Source of the DNA: Pseudomonas pudica
GTDB taxonomy: Bacteria; Pseudomonadota; Gammaproteobacteria; Pseudomonadales; Pseudomonadaceae
Assembly: GCF_015680405.1 (NCBI RefSeq)
Contig: NZ_JADLJS010000001.1
Span: 186,001 to 250,000, forward strand
Direction of reading: 5' to 3'
Length of the DNA: 64,000 nucleotides
Position 1 is the first letter of the stretch, and every line of letters starts with the position of its first letter. The notes beneath the pieces were generated by a model. That model saw only the letters and a program-made list of their open reading frames with translations. It did no database searches and was not told the origin of the DNA. The translations under genes and the position numbers were made by a program. Positions 41,701-49,972 of this stretch are shown here, piece by piece.

Positions 41701-42038
41701 AGCTTTTGCTCTGGCAACCAGCCAAGCTCGTCATCGCCATGGCGCCGACACCAGACCCAGCCATTGAGCTGGCGCACCATCTGCACCAACTGCCCCGGGT
41801 CGACATCCAGCTCATGCGCCGAATAGTGGTCCAGCGCCCTGCCCTGGCAGACGCTGAGCCGCTCGATCAATTGGGCTGGAACCCAGCCGGGTTCCTGGCC
41901 GGTGCAGGTACAGAGGTACCAGTCCTGCCACCCTGCCTCGCCCTCGTAACGCGGGCCAATGTCCAGCAAGGTGCCCTTGGCGAAGCGGATGGGCCGCGGG
42001 TATTCACTGCGATGAGGTTCAATCACGACGTAATGCAT
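41685..42038 (-). CDS. SH3-like domain protein
   Basis: A 117-residue protein made of two SH3-like barrels: FAKGTLLDIGPRYEGEAGWQ followed by DWYLC at about 18-45, and ALDHYSAHELDVDPGQLVQM followed by GWVWC at about 70-102. The GWVPAQLIE and GWLPEQKLQ strands end each unit. No signal peptide is present when started at ATG 42038, which follows GGAGAGG directly; the longer frame to 42143 would add a hydrophobic start without a site. Partner unknown. Confidence 0.8.
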   Translation of the reverse strand: MHYVVIEPHRSEYPRPIRFAKGTLLDIGPRYEGEAGWQDWYLCTCTGQEPGWVPAQLIERLSVCQGRALDHYSAHELDVDPGQLVQMVRQLNGWVWCRRHGDDELGWLPEQKLQRLT

Positions 42039-42245
42039 GGGCCTCTCCATGGCCGGGAAAGCTGGCGATCGTAGCAGAAGCAGCAAAACTCTCTGCCGTA
42101 CGGCATTTGTATCTTCATGTATGTAAAGTGAGATGTGATACACAAGAACGTTTCATGCAGGTGCAACGGACACATCTGCGATACAGCCGTCACCTTTACT
42201 GGCACCCATCAATCTTCCCCGATGGTTTCGCCAAGGAGATGCCCG

Positions 42246-43289
42246 ATGCCTGTCCGCCACTCGACCACCGCCCTGCCACACCGCTTCAGCCGTACGCTGC
42301 TCGCCTGTGCCCTGCTGCCGCTTGGCCTGATGGCGGCAAACATGGCCACGGCTGCACCACAGCAGCCCCAGCCAGCCGCCACAACGGCGGATGCTTTTGG
42401 CCCGCTGAAACACGTCAACGCTGGCGTGCTCGATGTGGCCTACGTAGAGCAAGGCCCGACCGATGGCCCGGTGGTGATCCTGCTGCATGGCTGGCCGTAT
42501 GACATTCACAGCTTCGAACAAGTTGCACCCGCCCTGGCGGCAAAAGGCTACCGGGTGCTGGTGCCCTATGTACGTGGTTACGGGCAGACCCGCTTCCTGT
42601 CTGCGGCAACCCCACGCAATGCCCAGCCCTCGGCGTTGGCCAGCGACGTGATCGCCTTCATGGACGCGCTGCATGTCCAGCGTGCCGTGCTTGCCGGCTT
42701 CGACTGGGGCGCACGCTCCGCCGACATTGTCTCGGCGCTATGGCCAGAGCGGGTAAAGGCGCTGGTATCCGTCAGCGGCTACCTGATCAGCAGCCAGGAA
42801 GCCGCCAAGGCCCCCCTGCCCCCTGGTGCCGAGTTGCAGTGGTGGTACCAGTACTACTTCGCCACCGCGCGCGGCCAGGCCGGTTATGAAAAGAACCGCC
42901 ATGCCTTCGCCAAACTGATCTGGCAAACCGCCTCGCCCAAGTGGTCCTTCGACGACGCCACCTTCGAGCGCAGCGCCAAGGCCCTGGACAATCCCGACCA
43001 GGTGGCGATCACCGTGCACAACTACCGTTGGCGGCTGGGGCTGGCCCAGGGCGAAACGCGCTACGACCCGCTCGAAGCCAAACTGGCCAACTTCCCCAGT
43101 ATCGGAGTACCGACCATCACCCTGGAAGGCGACGCCAACGGCGCCCCGCATCCGCCGGCCGAAGCCTATGCGCAGCGCTTTACCGGCAAGTACGAGTACC
43201 GGCTGATCAGCGGCGGTATCGGCCACAACCTGCCGCAGGAAGCGCCGCAGGCGTTCACCCAGGCGGTGGTGGATGCGGACCACCTGTAG
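42246..43289 (+). CDS. exported alpha/beta hydrolase, epoxide hydrolase-like
   Basis: A 347-residue precursor with an N-terminal basic stretch, a hydrophobic core and a cut site near ATAAPQ (residues 32-39), so it should be exported. The hydrolase domain has HGWP at 81-84, the nucleophile elbow GFDWGARS with Asp153, and the catalytic His327 in GGIGHNLPQ. An Asp nucleophile indicates epoxide hydrolase or dehalogenase chemistry. AAGGAG is seven bases before ATG 42246. It is a single gene; a second, cytosolic enzyme of this class lies at 23746-24627. Confidence 0.86.
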   Translation: MPVRHSTTALPHRFSRTLLACALLPLGLMAANMATAAPQQPQPAATTADAFGPLKHVNAGVLDVAYVEQGPTDGPVVILLHGWPYDIHSFEQVAPALAAKGYRVLVPYVRGYGQTRFLSAATPRNAQPSALASDVIAFMDALHVQRAVLAGFDWGARSADIVSALWPERVKALVSVSGYLISSQEAAKAPLPPGAELQWWYQYYFATARGQAGYEKNRHAFAKLIWQTASPKWSFDDATFERSAKALDNPDQVAITVHNYRWRLGLAQGETRYDPLEAKLANFPSIGVPTITLEGDANGAPHPPAEAYAQRFTGKYEYRLISGGIGHNLPQEAPQAFTQAVVDADHL

Positions 43290-43583
43290 CTTGCCGGCGG
43301 CAATTGCTACATAAGGTTTCGAAAAGAACGGCAGGCCCTGGGTTGAGCCGCGTCGAGGGCCTGCATAGTCGAAAACCGATTGCGGCCAGTTACCACGTGG
43401 TGTCGAGGCGGATTTGAAATACACGATTTGAAATGCGACCTGTAGGATCTTTTTACCTCGCAATGTAGGAAGAATCGAAGCAGTGAGCTTTGCCTGTATG
43501 AAACATCAGTTTCTCCAGCAAATTCGAGCTGCTACGGTCCAGTTTTCCTACAACGGCACGGAAGCCTACAGCATGAGAAAAGC

Positions 43584-43769
43584 ATGGATCCGTTCAATAC
43601 CTCGGCCCTGAAGCTGCAGAAGAATTTGCTTAACCTGCGCATTGAGCGCGATCGCCTGAGAAGGGAGGGCAAGGACACGGAAGCGGACGAACTCGCCGCA
43701 CCGATCGAGCGGATAGAGGCAGCTATTCGTCAATTACCGGATGACATGAAGCCAGTGACCCTGCAATAA
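43584..43769 (+). CDS. small coiled-coil protein of unknown function
   Basis: A 61-residue, highly charged helical protein. Two heptad-like helices, ALKLQKNLLNLRIERDRLRR and a second with PIERIEAAIRQL, are joined by an acidic KDTEADEL turn. No signal peptide or catalytic motif. The RBS is weak (GAGAAAAGC). It stands between the exported hydrolase and a REP pair. The 294 bases before it (43290-43583) hold no gene I can support. I do not recognise the family. Confidence 0.6.
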   Translation: MDPFNTSALKLQKNLLNLRIERDRLRREGKDTEADELAAPIERIEAAIRQLPDDMKPVTLQ

Positions 43770-43771
43770 AA

Positions 43772-43860
43772 CCTGCGGGAGCGGGCATGCCCGCTAAGAG
43801 TGGAAAGCGGTGTATGGCTCCGGCCGCGCTGGTGTTCGCGGCTGGATGCCGCTCCCACAG
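43772..43860. repeat. REP inverted pair
   Basis: The arms CCTGCGGGAGCGGGCATGCC (from 43773) and its counterpart GATGCCGCTCCCACAG (to 43860) flank a variable middle, as in other Pseudomonas REP pairs. Confidence 0.7.
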
Positions 43861-43874
43861 ATACAGTGCAGAGT

Positions 43875-44033
43875 TCAAGCTTTACGCAATCTCTGCAGAA
43901 TATTACCCACCTGCGCGCTGCGCCACGGATCGTGAACATCAACGTCCGAGCTCTTGCAGGTGACGGGATCTACCTCTTCTACTAGGATGACCACGCCTGC
44001 ATCAAACGCCTGCAGGCCACTGATGTGGAGCAT
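43875..44033 (-). CDS. possible small protein, uncertain
   Basis: From ATG 44033 a frame gives 52 residues: LHISGLQAFDAGVVILVEEV, then DPVTCKSSDVDVHDPWRSAQ and a final helix VGNILQRLRKA. The mix of strand, polar loop and terminal helix looks protein-like, but no RBS, homologue or partner supports it. The remainder of the gap 43861-44180 shows nothing else that I recognise. Confidence 0.28.
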   Translation of the reverse strand: MLHISGLQAFDAGVVILVEEVDPVTCKSSDVDVHDPWRSAQVGNILQRLRKA

Positions 44034-44180
44034 TTTCGAAATCTCGTAGAACACTGGGCACAAGGATCGGCTTATCCGCCTGGACGTAACCTCCAGGTCT
44101 GGATGCTGCTGGCGTGGAACGCCTATCTAGTCTGATTTGCCCCGCATTTCGTAGCCACATTACATCTATCGGGATCACCC

Positions 44181-44564
44181 GTGTCACGTATCAAAAAGCT
44201 TGGTGTTTTTATCATTCTGCTCGTGGGTTCCGGCTATGCAGCTGTCGAATGGAAGAGGCACGCAGACTTTGAAAAGACTGGGGAGGACCTGGTCCGCCAG
44301 CTGGGCGCACAAATCGTCACCAATCTTGGGCAGATGAATGCCACTTGCAGGTCCGTGGCCAGAATCGACTCGGTCGCCCTTGATACTGACGGACTGCTTG
44401 GCATGAAGGGATCCGCCGTTCTTTACATTACCGGGAGGAACGACAGCGTTATTTCCATTAGCTACCGTATGGAAACGGTGGGAGACAAGGTTTGGGTCCA
44501 ACCTAGGGATCAGATTTCCGCGCAGTTGTCAGTAATGCAATTTGGCTTGAGAGGCTGCGGCTAG
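44181..44564 (+). CDS. membrane-anchored protein of unknown function
   Basis: A 127-residue protein with one N-terminal hydrophobic helix (KLGVFIILLVGSGYAAVEW), then a helical part (FEKTGEDLVRQLGAQIVTNL) and a beta-rich C-terminal domain. Two Cys (in NATCRSVA and the final LRGCG) could form a disulfide in the periplasm. It starts at GTG 44181 with only a weak site. A terminator (44584-44605) follows. I do not recognise the family. Confidence 0.65.
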   Translation: MSRIKKLGVFIILLVGSGYAAVEWKRHADFEKTGEDLVRQLGAQIVTNLGQMNATCRSVARIDSVALDTDGLLGMKGSAVLYITGRNDSVISISYRMETVGDKVWVQPRDQISAQLSVMQFGLRGCG

Positions 44565-44583
44565 CGCTCAGTAGCAAGCGAGG

Positions 44584-44605
44584 AGCCCGCCTTGGCGGGC
44601 TTTTT
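44584..44605 (+). terminator. rho-independent terminator after the 44181 gene
   Basis: The arms AGCCCGC (44584-44590, preceded by GG) and GCGGGCT (44595-44601) with a CTTG loop are followed by a T run. Confidence 0.82.
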
Positions 44606-44727
44606 CGTGCCTGTAAGAATGGGATGAAGCCAGGTAAGTTGGAGCCTTGGCGAAACCGACCAAGCAGGAAGTATCGGAAGCGCCGAAACAAACCATTCCC
44701 ATCGATGGTTTCCTATGCCCCAAAAAC

Positions 44728-44755
44728 GCAAAAAGCCCTGAATATTCAGGGCTTT
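44728..44755 (-). terminator. terminator of the tRNA-Ser transcript
   Basis: Perfect 11-base arms AAAGCCCTGAA (44732-44742) and TTCAGGGCTTT (44745-44755) lie just after the tRNA 3' end and are followed by a T run on the minus strand. Confidence 0.85.
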
Positions 44756-44760
44756 GAATG

Positions 44761-44848
44761 TGGCGGAAGCGTAGAGATTCGAACTCTAGGATAGTTGCCC
44801 ATCGACGGTTTTCAAGACCGTTGCCTTAAACCACTCGGCCACGCTTCC
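44761..44848 (-). tRNA. tRNA-Ser (anticodon UGA)
   Basis: An 88-base class II tRNA on the minus strand: acceptor GGAAGCG, D arm with GAGTGGTTTAAGGC, anticodon loop TCTTGAAAA giving TGA, a long variable arm, T arm GAGTTCGAATCTC and encoded CCA. It stands alone and has its own terminator at 44728-44755. Confidence 0.95.
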
Positions 44849-44981
44849 AGCTCGTTTTGCGGGCGCCATAATACCTTAATGAAACAAGCTGTCAAACTCT
44901 CTGTGTCGCGGGTTGCGGGAGCTCTGATAGACTCCTAGCATCTGAACGTTTGAAACCACAGGTTTACCAAGGAGTGTCGCC

Positions 44982-45653
44982 ATGCGCGAACAGGATTACG
45001 CCGTACACCACGGCCAGCAGGTCGAGCAGCAGGAGATCAGCAAGGTCCTGCGCAACACGTACAGCCTGCTGGCGCTCACCCTCGCCTTCAGCGGTGTCAT
45101 GGCCTTCGTGGCCCAGCAGATGCGCGTCGGCTACCCGAACGTGTTCGTGGTATTGATCGGCTTCTACGGGCTGTTCTTCCTTACCAACAAACTGCGTGAT
45201 TCGGTCTGGGGCCTGGTATCCACCTTCGCTCTCACCGGCTTCATGGGCTTTATCCTCGGCCCTATCCTGAACCGCTACCTGGGCATGGCCGGTGGCGCCG
45301 AGGTGGTCAGCTCGGCATTTGCCATGACTGCCCTGGTGTTCGGCGGCCTGTCGGCTTATGTGCTGATTACCCGCAAGGACATGAGCTTCCTCAGCGGCTT
45401 CATCACTGCGGGCTTCTTTGTCCTGCTGGGTGCTGTCGTGGCCAGCTTCTTCTTCCAGATCAGCGGCCTGCAACTGGCGATCAGCGCTGGCTTCGTACTG
45501 TTCTCGTCGGTCTGCATCCTGTTCCAGACCAGCGCGATCATTCATGGCGGCGAGCGTAACTACATCATGGCGACCATCAGCCTGTATGTGTCGATCTACA
45601 ACCTGTTTGTCAGCCTGCTGCAGCTGTTTGGCATCATGGGTCGTGATGACTGA
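44982..45653 (+). CDS. yccA: Bax inhibitor-1 / YccA family membrane protein
   Basis: A 223-residue inner-membrane protein with about seven TM segments. After a polar N-terminal tail (MREQDYAVHHGQQVEQQE) comes the BI-1 body with LRNTYSLLALTLAFSGV, TGFMGFILGPILNRYL and INIFVSLL-like SIYNLFVSLLQLFGI. The C-terminal short charged tail is as in YccA. YccA is a substrate and modulator of FtsH. AAGGAG lies eight bases before the ATG. A terminator and a REP pair follow. tus genes are nearby, reminiscent of the yccA-tusE link in E. coli. Confidence 0.9.
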   Translation: MREQDYAVHHGQQVEQQEISKVLRNTYSLLALTLAFSGVMAFVAQQMRVGYPNVFVVLIGFYGLFFLTNKLRDSVWGLVSTFALTGFMGFILGPILNRYLGMAGGAEVVSSAFAMTALVFGGLSAYVLITRKDMSFLSGFITAGFFVLLGAVVASFFFQISGLQLAISAGFVLFSSVCILFQTSAIIHGGERNYIMATISLYVSIYNLFVSLLQLFGIMGRDD

Positions 45654-45669
45654 TTGATTGCTGCGTGAG

Positions 45670-45694
45670 AAAGCCCGCTTCGGCGGGCTTTTTT
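45670..45694 (+). terminator. rho-independent terminator after yccA
   Basis: 9-base arms AAAGCCCGC and GCGGGCTTT with a TTCG tetraloop and a T run of six. Confidence 0.9.
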
Positions 45695-45778
45695 GTGGGA
45701 GCGGGCAAGCCCGCGAACACCGGCGAAGCCGGTGCCATGCACCGCGTCGCATTCTTCGCGGGCATGCCCGCTCCCACA
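45694..45778. repeat. REP inverted pair
   Basis: The arms TGTGGGAGCGGGCAAGCCCG (from 45694) and the matching CGGGCATGCCCGCTCCCACA (to 45778) flank a small ACCGGC/GCCGGT hairpin. The left arm begins inside the T run of the yccA terminator. Confidence 0.85.
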
Positions 45779-45934
45779 GATGGTTTATTGGCAGATAGCA
45801 CCCAATAACTGACCATAAGGTCAAATAATAAGGCGAATGGTCGTCGATCATGCCGCCATCGTGCTTTTCTCTACCCCAATCCGCCATCACCCCGTAGAAT
45901 GCGCTCCTTTTTTAGTCCGGGGCAGCTTTTCGCA

Positions 45935-47314
45935 ATGAGCTCACACGAACACAGCCTAGGCGCGGCGGCGCCTGCCAATGAACTGGTGCTGGGCCTGGAG
46001 GACAAGCCAAGGCTGTTGATCGGCCTGCTGGCTGCCCTGCAGCACCTGCTGGCGATCATCGTCCCGATCGTCACCCCTGGCCTGCTGATTTGCCAGGCGC
46101 TGGGTGTTTCCGCACGTGATACCAATCTGATCGTCTCCATGTCGCTGGTCATTTCGGGTATCGCCACCTTCATCCAGTGCAAACGCTTCGGGCCGTTCGG
46201 TGCCGGGCTGCTGATCGTCCAGGGCACCAGCTTCAACTTCGTCGGCCCGCTAATTGCCGGCGGAGCGCTGATGGTCAAGCAAGGTACGCCGGTGGAAGGC
46301 GTCATGGCAGCCATATTTGGCGTGGTAATCGCCGGCTCGTTCGTCGAGATGGGCGTGTCGCGCATCCTGCCCTTCGTCAAACGCCTGATCACCCCGCTGG
46401 TAACCGGCATCGTGGTGTTGATGATCGGCCTGACTCTGATCAAGGTCGGCCTGATCAGTATGGGGGGTGGCTTCGGCGCCATGGCCAATGGCACCTTCGC
46501 CAATGGCGAGAACCTGCTGCTGTCGGGCGTGGTGCTGGCGATCATCGTCATCCTAAACCGCATCCCGGTGGTGTGGATGCGCAGCTGCGCCATCGTTATC
46601 GCCCTGGCGGTCGGCTATGCGCTGGCCGGCTACCTGGGCCGTCTGGATTTCACCGGCATGCACGAAGCCGCGCTGTTCCAGGTGCCGACGCCGCTGCACT
46701 TCGGCCTGGGCTTTTCCTGGGCATTGTTTATCCCGATGCTCGTGATCTATCTGGTAACTTCGCTTGAAGCCATCGGCGATGTCACCGCTACCAGCAAGGT
46801 GTCGCGCCAGCCGGTCGAAGGGCCGGTGTGGATGCAGCGGATCAAGGGCGGTGTGCTGGTCAACGGAGCCAACTCGCTGCTGGCCGGTTTGTTCAATACC
46901 TTCCCGAGCTCGATCTTTGCCCAGAATAATGGCGTGATTCAGCTGACAGGTATCGCCAGCCGCCATATCGGTATGTGGATTGCCGTGATGCTGGTGCTGC
47001 TGGGGCTGTTCCCGAGCGTTGCCGGGGTGATCCAGGCGGTGCCAGAACCGGTGCTGGGTGGTGCGGCCATGGTCATGTTCGGTGCGGTTGCGGCTTCGGG
47101 GATCAATATCCTGGCCAGCACTCGCCTGGACCGTCGTGCCCTGCTGATCATCGCTGTATCCCTGGCCCTCGGCCTGGGTGTGGCACAGGTGCCGGAGTTC
47201 CTGGCGCACATGCCGGCGGCGATTCGCAATGTGCTGGAGTCGGGCGTGGCTACCGGGGGTATCTGTGCCCTGGTGTTGAACTGGTTCTTGCCGGAGAGCA
47301 AAGAACAGGCTTGA
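45935..47314 (+). CDS. NCS2-family purine/xanthine permease
   Basis: A 459-residue nucleobase:cation symporter-2 with about 14 TM segments. It has QHLLAIIVPIVTPGLLICQA near the N terminus, QGTSFNFVGPLI in TM3 and the substrate motif SLEAIGDVTATSKVSRQP in TM8, which resembles xanthine/urate rather than uracil carriers. NGANSLLAGLFNTFPSSIFA and NNGVI complete the signature. I start at ATG 45935, 12 codons inside a longer frame. It would import a purine with protons. XanP-like; exact substrate uncertain. Confidence 0.88.
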   Translation: MSSHEHSLGAAAPANELVLGLEDKPRLLIGLLAALQHLLAIIVPIVTPGLLICQALGVSARDTNLIVSMSLVISGIATFIQCKRFGPFGAGLLIVQGTSFNFVGPLIAGGALMVKQGTPVEGVMAAIFGVVIAGSFVEMGVSRILPFVKRLITPLVTGIVVLMIGLTLIKVGLISMGGGFGAMANGTFANGENLLLSGVVLAIIVILNRIPVVWMRSCAIVIALAVGYALAGYLGRLDFTGMHEAALFQVPTPLHFGLGFSWALFIPMLVIYLVTSLEAIGDVTATSKVSRQPVEGPVWMQRIKGGVLVNGANSLLAGLFNTFPSSIFAQNNGVIQLTGIASRHIGMWIAVMLVLLGLFPSVAGVIQAVPEPVLGGAAMVMFGAVAASGINILASTRLDRRALLIIAVSLALGLGVAQVPEFLAHMPAAIRNVLESGVATGGICALVLNWFLPESKEQA

Positions 47315-47418
47315 GCCTAGCGTCCTTCTGTTAGGGCCATGGGGCTGCTTTGCAGCCCGCGCGACGCAAGGCCGCTCCTACACGGGGTCGCGCAGATCTG
47401 GATATTGGTTCAGGACAG

Positions 47419-47459
47419 AAAGCCCGCCCCGCCATGCACAAGCGGGCGCGGGCTTTTTT
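47419..47459 (+). terminator. terminator upstream of tusD
   Basis: The arms AAAGCCCGC (47419-47427) and GCGGGCTTT (47448-47456), extended by an inner CCCGC/GCGGG pairing, end in a T run. It separates the permease and tus transcription units. Confidence 0.75.
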
Positions 47460-47497
47460 GCTTTATCATGGCACCATTCCTTTTGCATGAGTTATCC

Positions 47498-47890
47498 ATG
47501 AAATTCGCTATCGCGGTGTTCTCCCCGGCCCATGCGCCCTCCTCGCGCCGCGCCCTGCGCTACGCCGAGGCGGTACTGGCCTGCGGGCATGAGATTGCCC
47601 GGCTGTTCTTCTACCAGGACGGGGTACACAGTGCCTCTGCCAACGTGGTCACCCCCCAGGATGAGCTGGACGTCTCCGGCCAATGGCACGCCTTCATTGC
47701 AGCCAACCAGCTGGACGCAGTGGTGTGCATCGCCGCCGCCCTGCGCCGTGGCGTGCTCGACGAGGCCGAGGCCAACCGCTACCAGCGCCAGGCCGTGAAC
47801 CTGCCCAAGCCTTGGGAACTGTCGGGGCTTGGCCAACTGCACGAGGCGGCGCAACTTGCCGATCGCCTTGTCTGCTTCGGAGGCGACTGA
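47498..47890 (+). CDS. tusD: sulfurtransferase complex subunit TusD
   Basis: A 130-residue DsrE-fold protein. The active Cys77 lies in DAVVCIAAALRRG, with the N-terminal strand MKFAIAVFSP and the ARLFFYQDGVH loop. TusD accepts sulfur from TusA within the TusBCD hexamer and passes it to TusE for 2-thiolation of U34 in tRNAs for Lys, Glu and Gln. ATG 47498 gives the normal length. It is followed by tusC after one base, so the operon is tightly coupled. Confidence 0.95.
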   Translation: MKFAIAVFSPAHAPSSRRALRYAEAVLACGHEIARLFFYQDGVHSASANVVTPQDELDVSGQWHAFIAANQLDAVVCIAAALRRGVLDEAEANRYQRQAVNLPKPWELSGLGQLHEAAQLADRLVCFGGD

Positions 47891-47891
47891 A

Positions 47892-48251
47892 ATGGCCAAA
47901 TCCTTGTTGATCATCAGCCGCCAGGCGCCGTGGAACGGCCCATCGGCCCGTGAGGCACTGGACATCGCCCTGGCTGGCGGCGCGTTCGATCTGCCGCTGG
48001 GCATGCTGTTCCTCGATGACGGCGTGTTCCAGCTCGCTGCGGACCAGCAGCCCACCGCCGTGCAACAGAAGAACCTGGCCGCCAACTTGCAGGCGCTGCC
48101 AATGTTCGGTGTCGAGGAACTGTTCGCCTGCAGTCACAGCCTCACTCGCCGCGGCCTGGCAGCCGACAACCTGACGCTGCCGGTGCAAGTGCTGGACGAC
48201 GCGGCACTGACCGCGCTGATCTCCCGTTTCGACCAGGTGGTAACGCTCTGA
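47892..48251 (+). CDS. tusC: sulfurtransferase complex subunit TusC
   Basis: A 119-residue DsrE-fold subunit without the active Cys. It opens MAKSLLIISRQAPWNGPSAR and keeps GMLFLDDGVFQL and LPMFGVEELFACSHSL. It is a structural partner of TusB and TusD in the heterohexamer. The start at 47892 is one base after the tusD stop, and its stop overlaps the tusB start in TGATG, so translation is linked across the three genes. Confidence 0.94.
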   Translation: MAKSLLIISRQAPWNGPSAREALDIALAGGAFDLPLGMLFLDDGVFQLAADQQPTAVQQKNLAANLQALPMFGVEELFACSHSLTRRGLAADNLTLPVQVLDDAALTALISRFDQVVTL

Positions 48252-48547
48252 TGACGACCCTGCATGTTATTGCCCACTCCCCGTTTGGCGACGAGCGCCT
48301 GGTCAGCTGCCTGCGCCTGCTCGGCACCGACGACGCCCTGCTGCTGTGTGGCGATGCGGTATATGCCTTGCGTAGCGGCAGCGAACCGCACCGCCAGCTG
48401 CAAGCCGCCGGCCTGGCCCAGCGCCTGTTCGCCCTGGAAGAGGACGTGCAGGCCCGGGCGGTCGGCAACGAGCTGGCCAAGGCCGTGGATTACGCCGGGT
48501 TCGTCGAACTGTCGCTGCATTACGACAAGGTCAACAGCTGGCTATGA
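48251..48547 (+). CDS. tusB: sulfurtransferase complex subunit TusB
   Basis: A 98-residue DsrH/TusB protein, the smallest subunit. It has TTLHVIAHSPFGDERLVSCL at the N terminus, DALLLCGDAVYAL and a C-terminal ELSLHYDKVNSWL helix ending with Trp-Leu, a TusB signature. It shares the TGATG overlap with tusC, and its stop overlaps the start of tusE (ATGA at 48544-48547). Confidence 0.94.
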   Translation: MTTLHVIAHSPFGDERLVSCLRLLGTDDALLLCGDAVYALRSGSEPHRQLQAAGLAQRLFALEEDVQARAVGNELAKAVDYAGFVELSLHYDKVNSWL

Positions 48548-48879
48548 ATACCCTCAACGTTGGCGATCAGGCGATCGCCCTGGACAAGGACGGCTTCCTG
48601 GTCGACCTGCAAGACTGGTCCCATGCCGCCGCCGAGGCCCTGGCCGCACGCGAGGGCATCCCGCTGACGGCAGACCACTGGGAAATCCTCGAACTGCTGC
48701 GCCAGTTCTACCAGGAATACCAGCTGTCCCCGGCCACGCGCCCACTGATCAAGTACACGGCCCTCAAACTGGGCCCGGACAAGGGCAACAGCCCGCACCT
48801 CAACCGCCTGTTCAACGGCACTCCCGCCAAACTGGCCGCCAAGCTGGCGGGCCTGCCCAAGCCGACCAATTGCATATGA
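48544..48879 (+). CDS. tusE: sulfur relay protein TusE (DsrC family)
   Basis: A 111-residue DsrC-like protein. The conserved penultimate Cys110 is present in KPTNCI, the site that carries the persulfide from TusD to MnmA. The core shows DGFLVDLQDWSHAAAEALAA and TADHWEILELLRQFY. The second DsrC Cys found in sulfur oxidisers is missing, which fits the tRNA-thiolation role. It is coupled by ATGA overlaps both to tusB and to ybiB (48876-48879). Confidence 0.95.
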   Translation: MNTLNVGDQAIALDKDGFLVDLQDWSHAAAEALAAREGIPLTADHWEILELLRQFYQEYQLSPATRPLIKYTALKLGPDKGNSPHLNRLFNGTPAKLAAKLAGLPKPTNCI

Positions 48880-49880
48880 CAGCACCTCGCCCGCTTACCC
48901 TTGAAACACCAGCCGAACATCCGTTCGCCGAATTCGTGCGTATTCTTGGCAAAGGAAAGCGCGGCGCGCGCGGCCTGACCCGTGACGAAGCCCGCGTGGC
49001 CATGACGCTGCTGCTGGAAGACAAGGTCGAAGACACCCAGCTCGGTGCGTTCCTCATGCTGCTGCGGCACAAGGAAGAAAGCGCCGAAGAACTGGCCGGC
49101 TTCACCGAAGCCCTGCGCGCGCATCTGCAGGCACCGCGTATCGCCGTGGACTTGGACTGGCCCACTTACGCCGGCAAGAAACGCCATCTGCCCTGGTATC
49201 TGCTGGCTGCCAAATGCCTGGCCAACAATGGCGTGCGCATCCTGATGCACGGTGGCGGTGCGCACACCGCCGGGCGCCTGTACACCGAGCAGTTGCTGTC
49301 CTTGCTGGACATCCCGCTGTGCCGTGACTGGGCTGCCGTCAGCCAGGCCCTGGACCAGCAGCGCCTGGCCTTTTTCCCGCTGCAGGACTGGGCGCCGCAG
49401 TTGCAGCGCATGATCGACCTGCGCAACACCCTGGGCCTGCGGTCGCCCATCCATTCGCTGGCCCGGGTCCTCAACCCACTGGCTGCGCGTTGCGGCCTGC
49501 AGAGCATCTTCCACCCCGGTTACCAGGCGGTGCACCGCGAGGCCAGCCGCCTGCTAGGCGATCATGCCGTGGTGATCAAGGGTGATGGCGGCGAGATCGA
49601 AGTCAACCCCGATGTCATCAGCCACCTGTACGGCACCACTGCCGGCGAAGCCTGGGACGAGGAATGGCCAGCGCTTAGCGAACGCCGCCACGTGAAGCCG
49701 CCAAGCCTGCAGCCCGAGCAATTGCTGGTAGTCTGGCGCGGCGAGGCCGAGGACAGCTACGGTGAAATGGCCGTGGTCGCGACCATGGCCTTGGCCTTGC
49801 GCGGCCTTGGCCAGGACCGTGAGCAGGCTTTCGCCACCGCACGTGGTTACTGGATCGCACGGAACCAATCGAATAACTAG
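48876..49880 (+). CDS. ybiB: YbiB-type anthranilate phosphoribosyltransferase-fold nucleic-acid-binding protein
   Basis: A 334-residue member of the TrpD2/YbiB family. It has an N-terminal helical domain (FAEFVRILGKGKRGARGLTR) and a nucleoside-phosphoribosyltransferase-like body with HPGYQAVHREASRLLGDHAV and KGDGGEIEVNPD. It lacks the PRPP-binding motif of true TrpD, so it is not a tryptophan enzyme; the E. coli protein binds nucleic acids. The ATGA overlap with tusE makes it the fifth gene of the tus operon. Its 3' end overlaps an inverted repeat (49869-49915). Confidence 0.9.
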   Translation: MTAPRPLTLETPAEHPFAEFVRILGKGKRGARGLTRDEARVAMTLLLEDKVEDTQLGAFLMLLRHKEESAEELAGFTEALRAHLQAPRIAVDLDWPTYAGKKRHLPWYLLAAKCLANNGVRILMHGGGAHTAGRLYTEQLLSLLDIPLCRDWAAVSQALDQQRLAFFPLQDWAPQLQRMIDLRNTLGLRSPIHSLARVLNPLAARCGLQSIFHPGYQAVHREASRLLGDHAVVIKGDGGEIEVNPDVISHLYGTTAGEAWDEEWPALSERRHVKPPSLQPEQLLVVWRGEAEDSYGEMAVVATMALALRGLGQDREQAFATARGYWIARNQSNN

Positions 49881-49915
49881 ATAACAAGGGGGCATTCTTT
49901 GCGCTAGTTATTCGA
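49869..49915. promoter_or_regulatory. 12-bp inverted repeat between ybiB and yqjG
   Basis: Perfect arms TCGAATAACTAG (49869-49880, ending with the ybiB stop) and CTAGTTATTCGA (49904-49915) enclose 23 bases. The right arm ends 57 bases upstream of the yqjG ATG. It could be a regulator site for yqjG or a long-loop hairpin at the end of the tus operon; there is no clear T run. Confidence 0.5.
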
Positions 49916-49972
49916 ACGATTTCCCCTAGACTGGGCTCCAACGACAAACAACTTTGTTCCGAGGAGCTCACC

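Noticed and set aside
44002..44187. 61-codon open frame upstream of the uncertain 43875 gene
   Set aside because: It has no RBS or recognisable domain and overlaps the start of the 44181 gene on the other strand.
48264..48875. N-terminal extension of the ybiB frame back to 48264
   Set aside because: It overlaps tusB and tusE completely. The ATGA overlap at 48876 and the family length fix the ybiB start.
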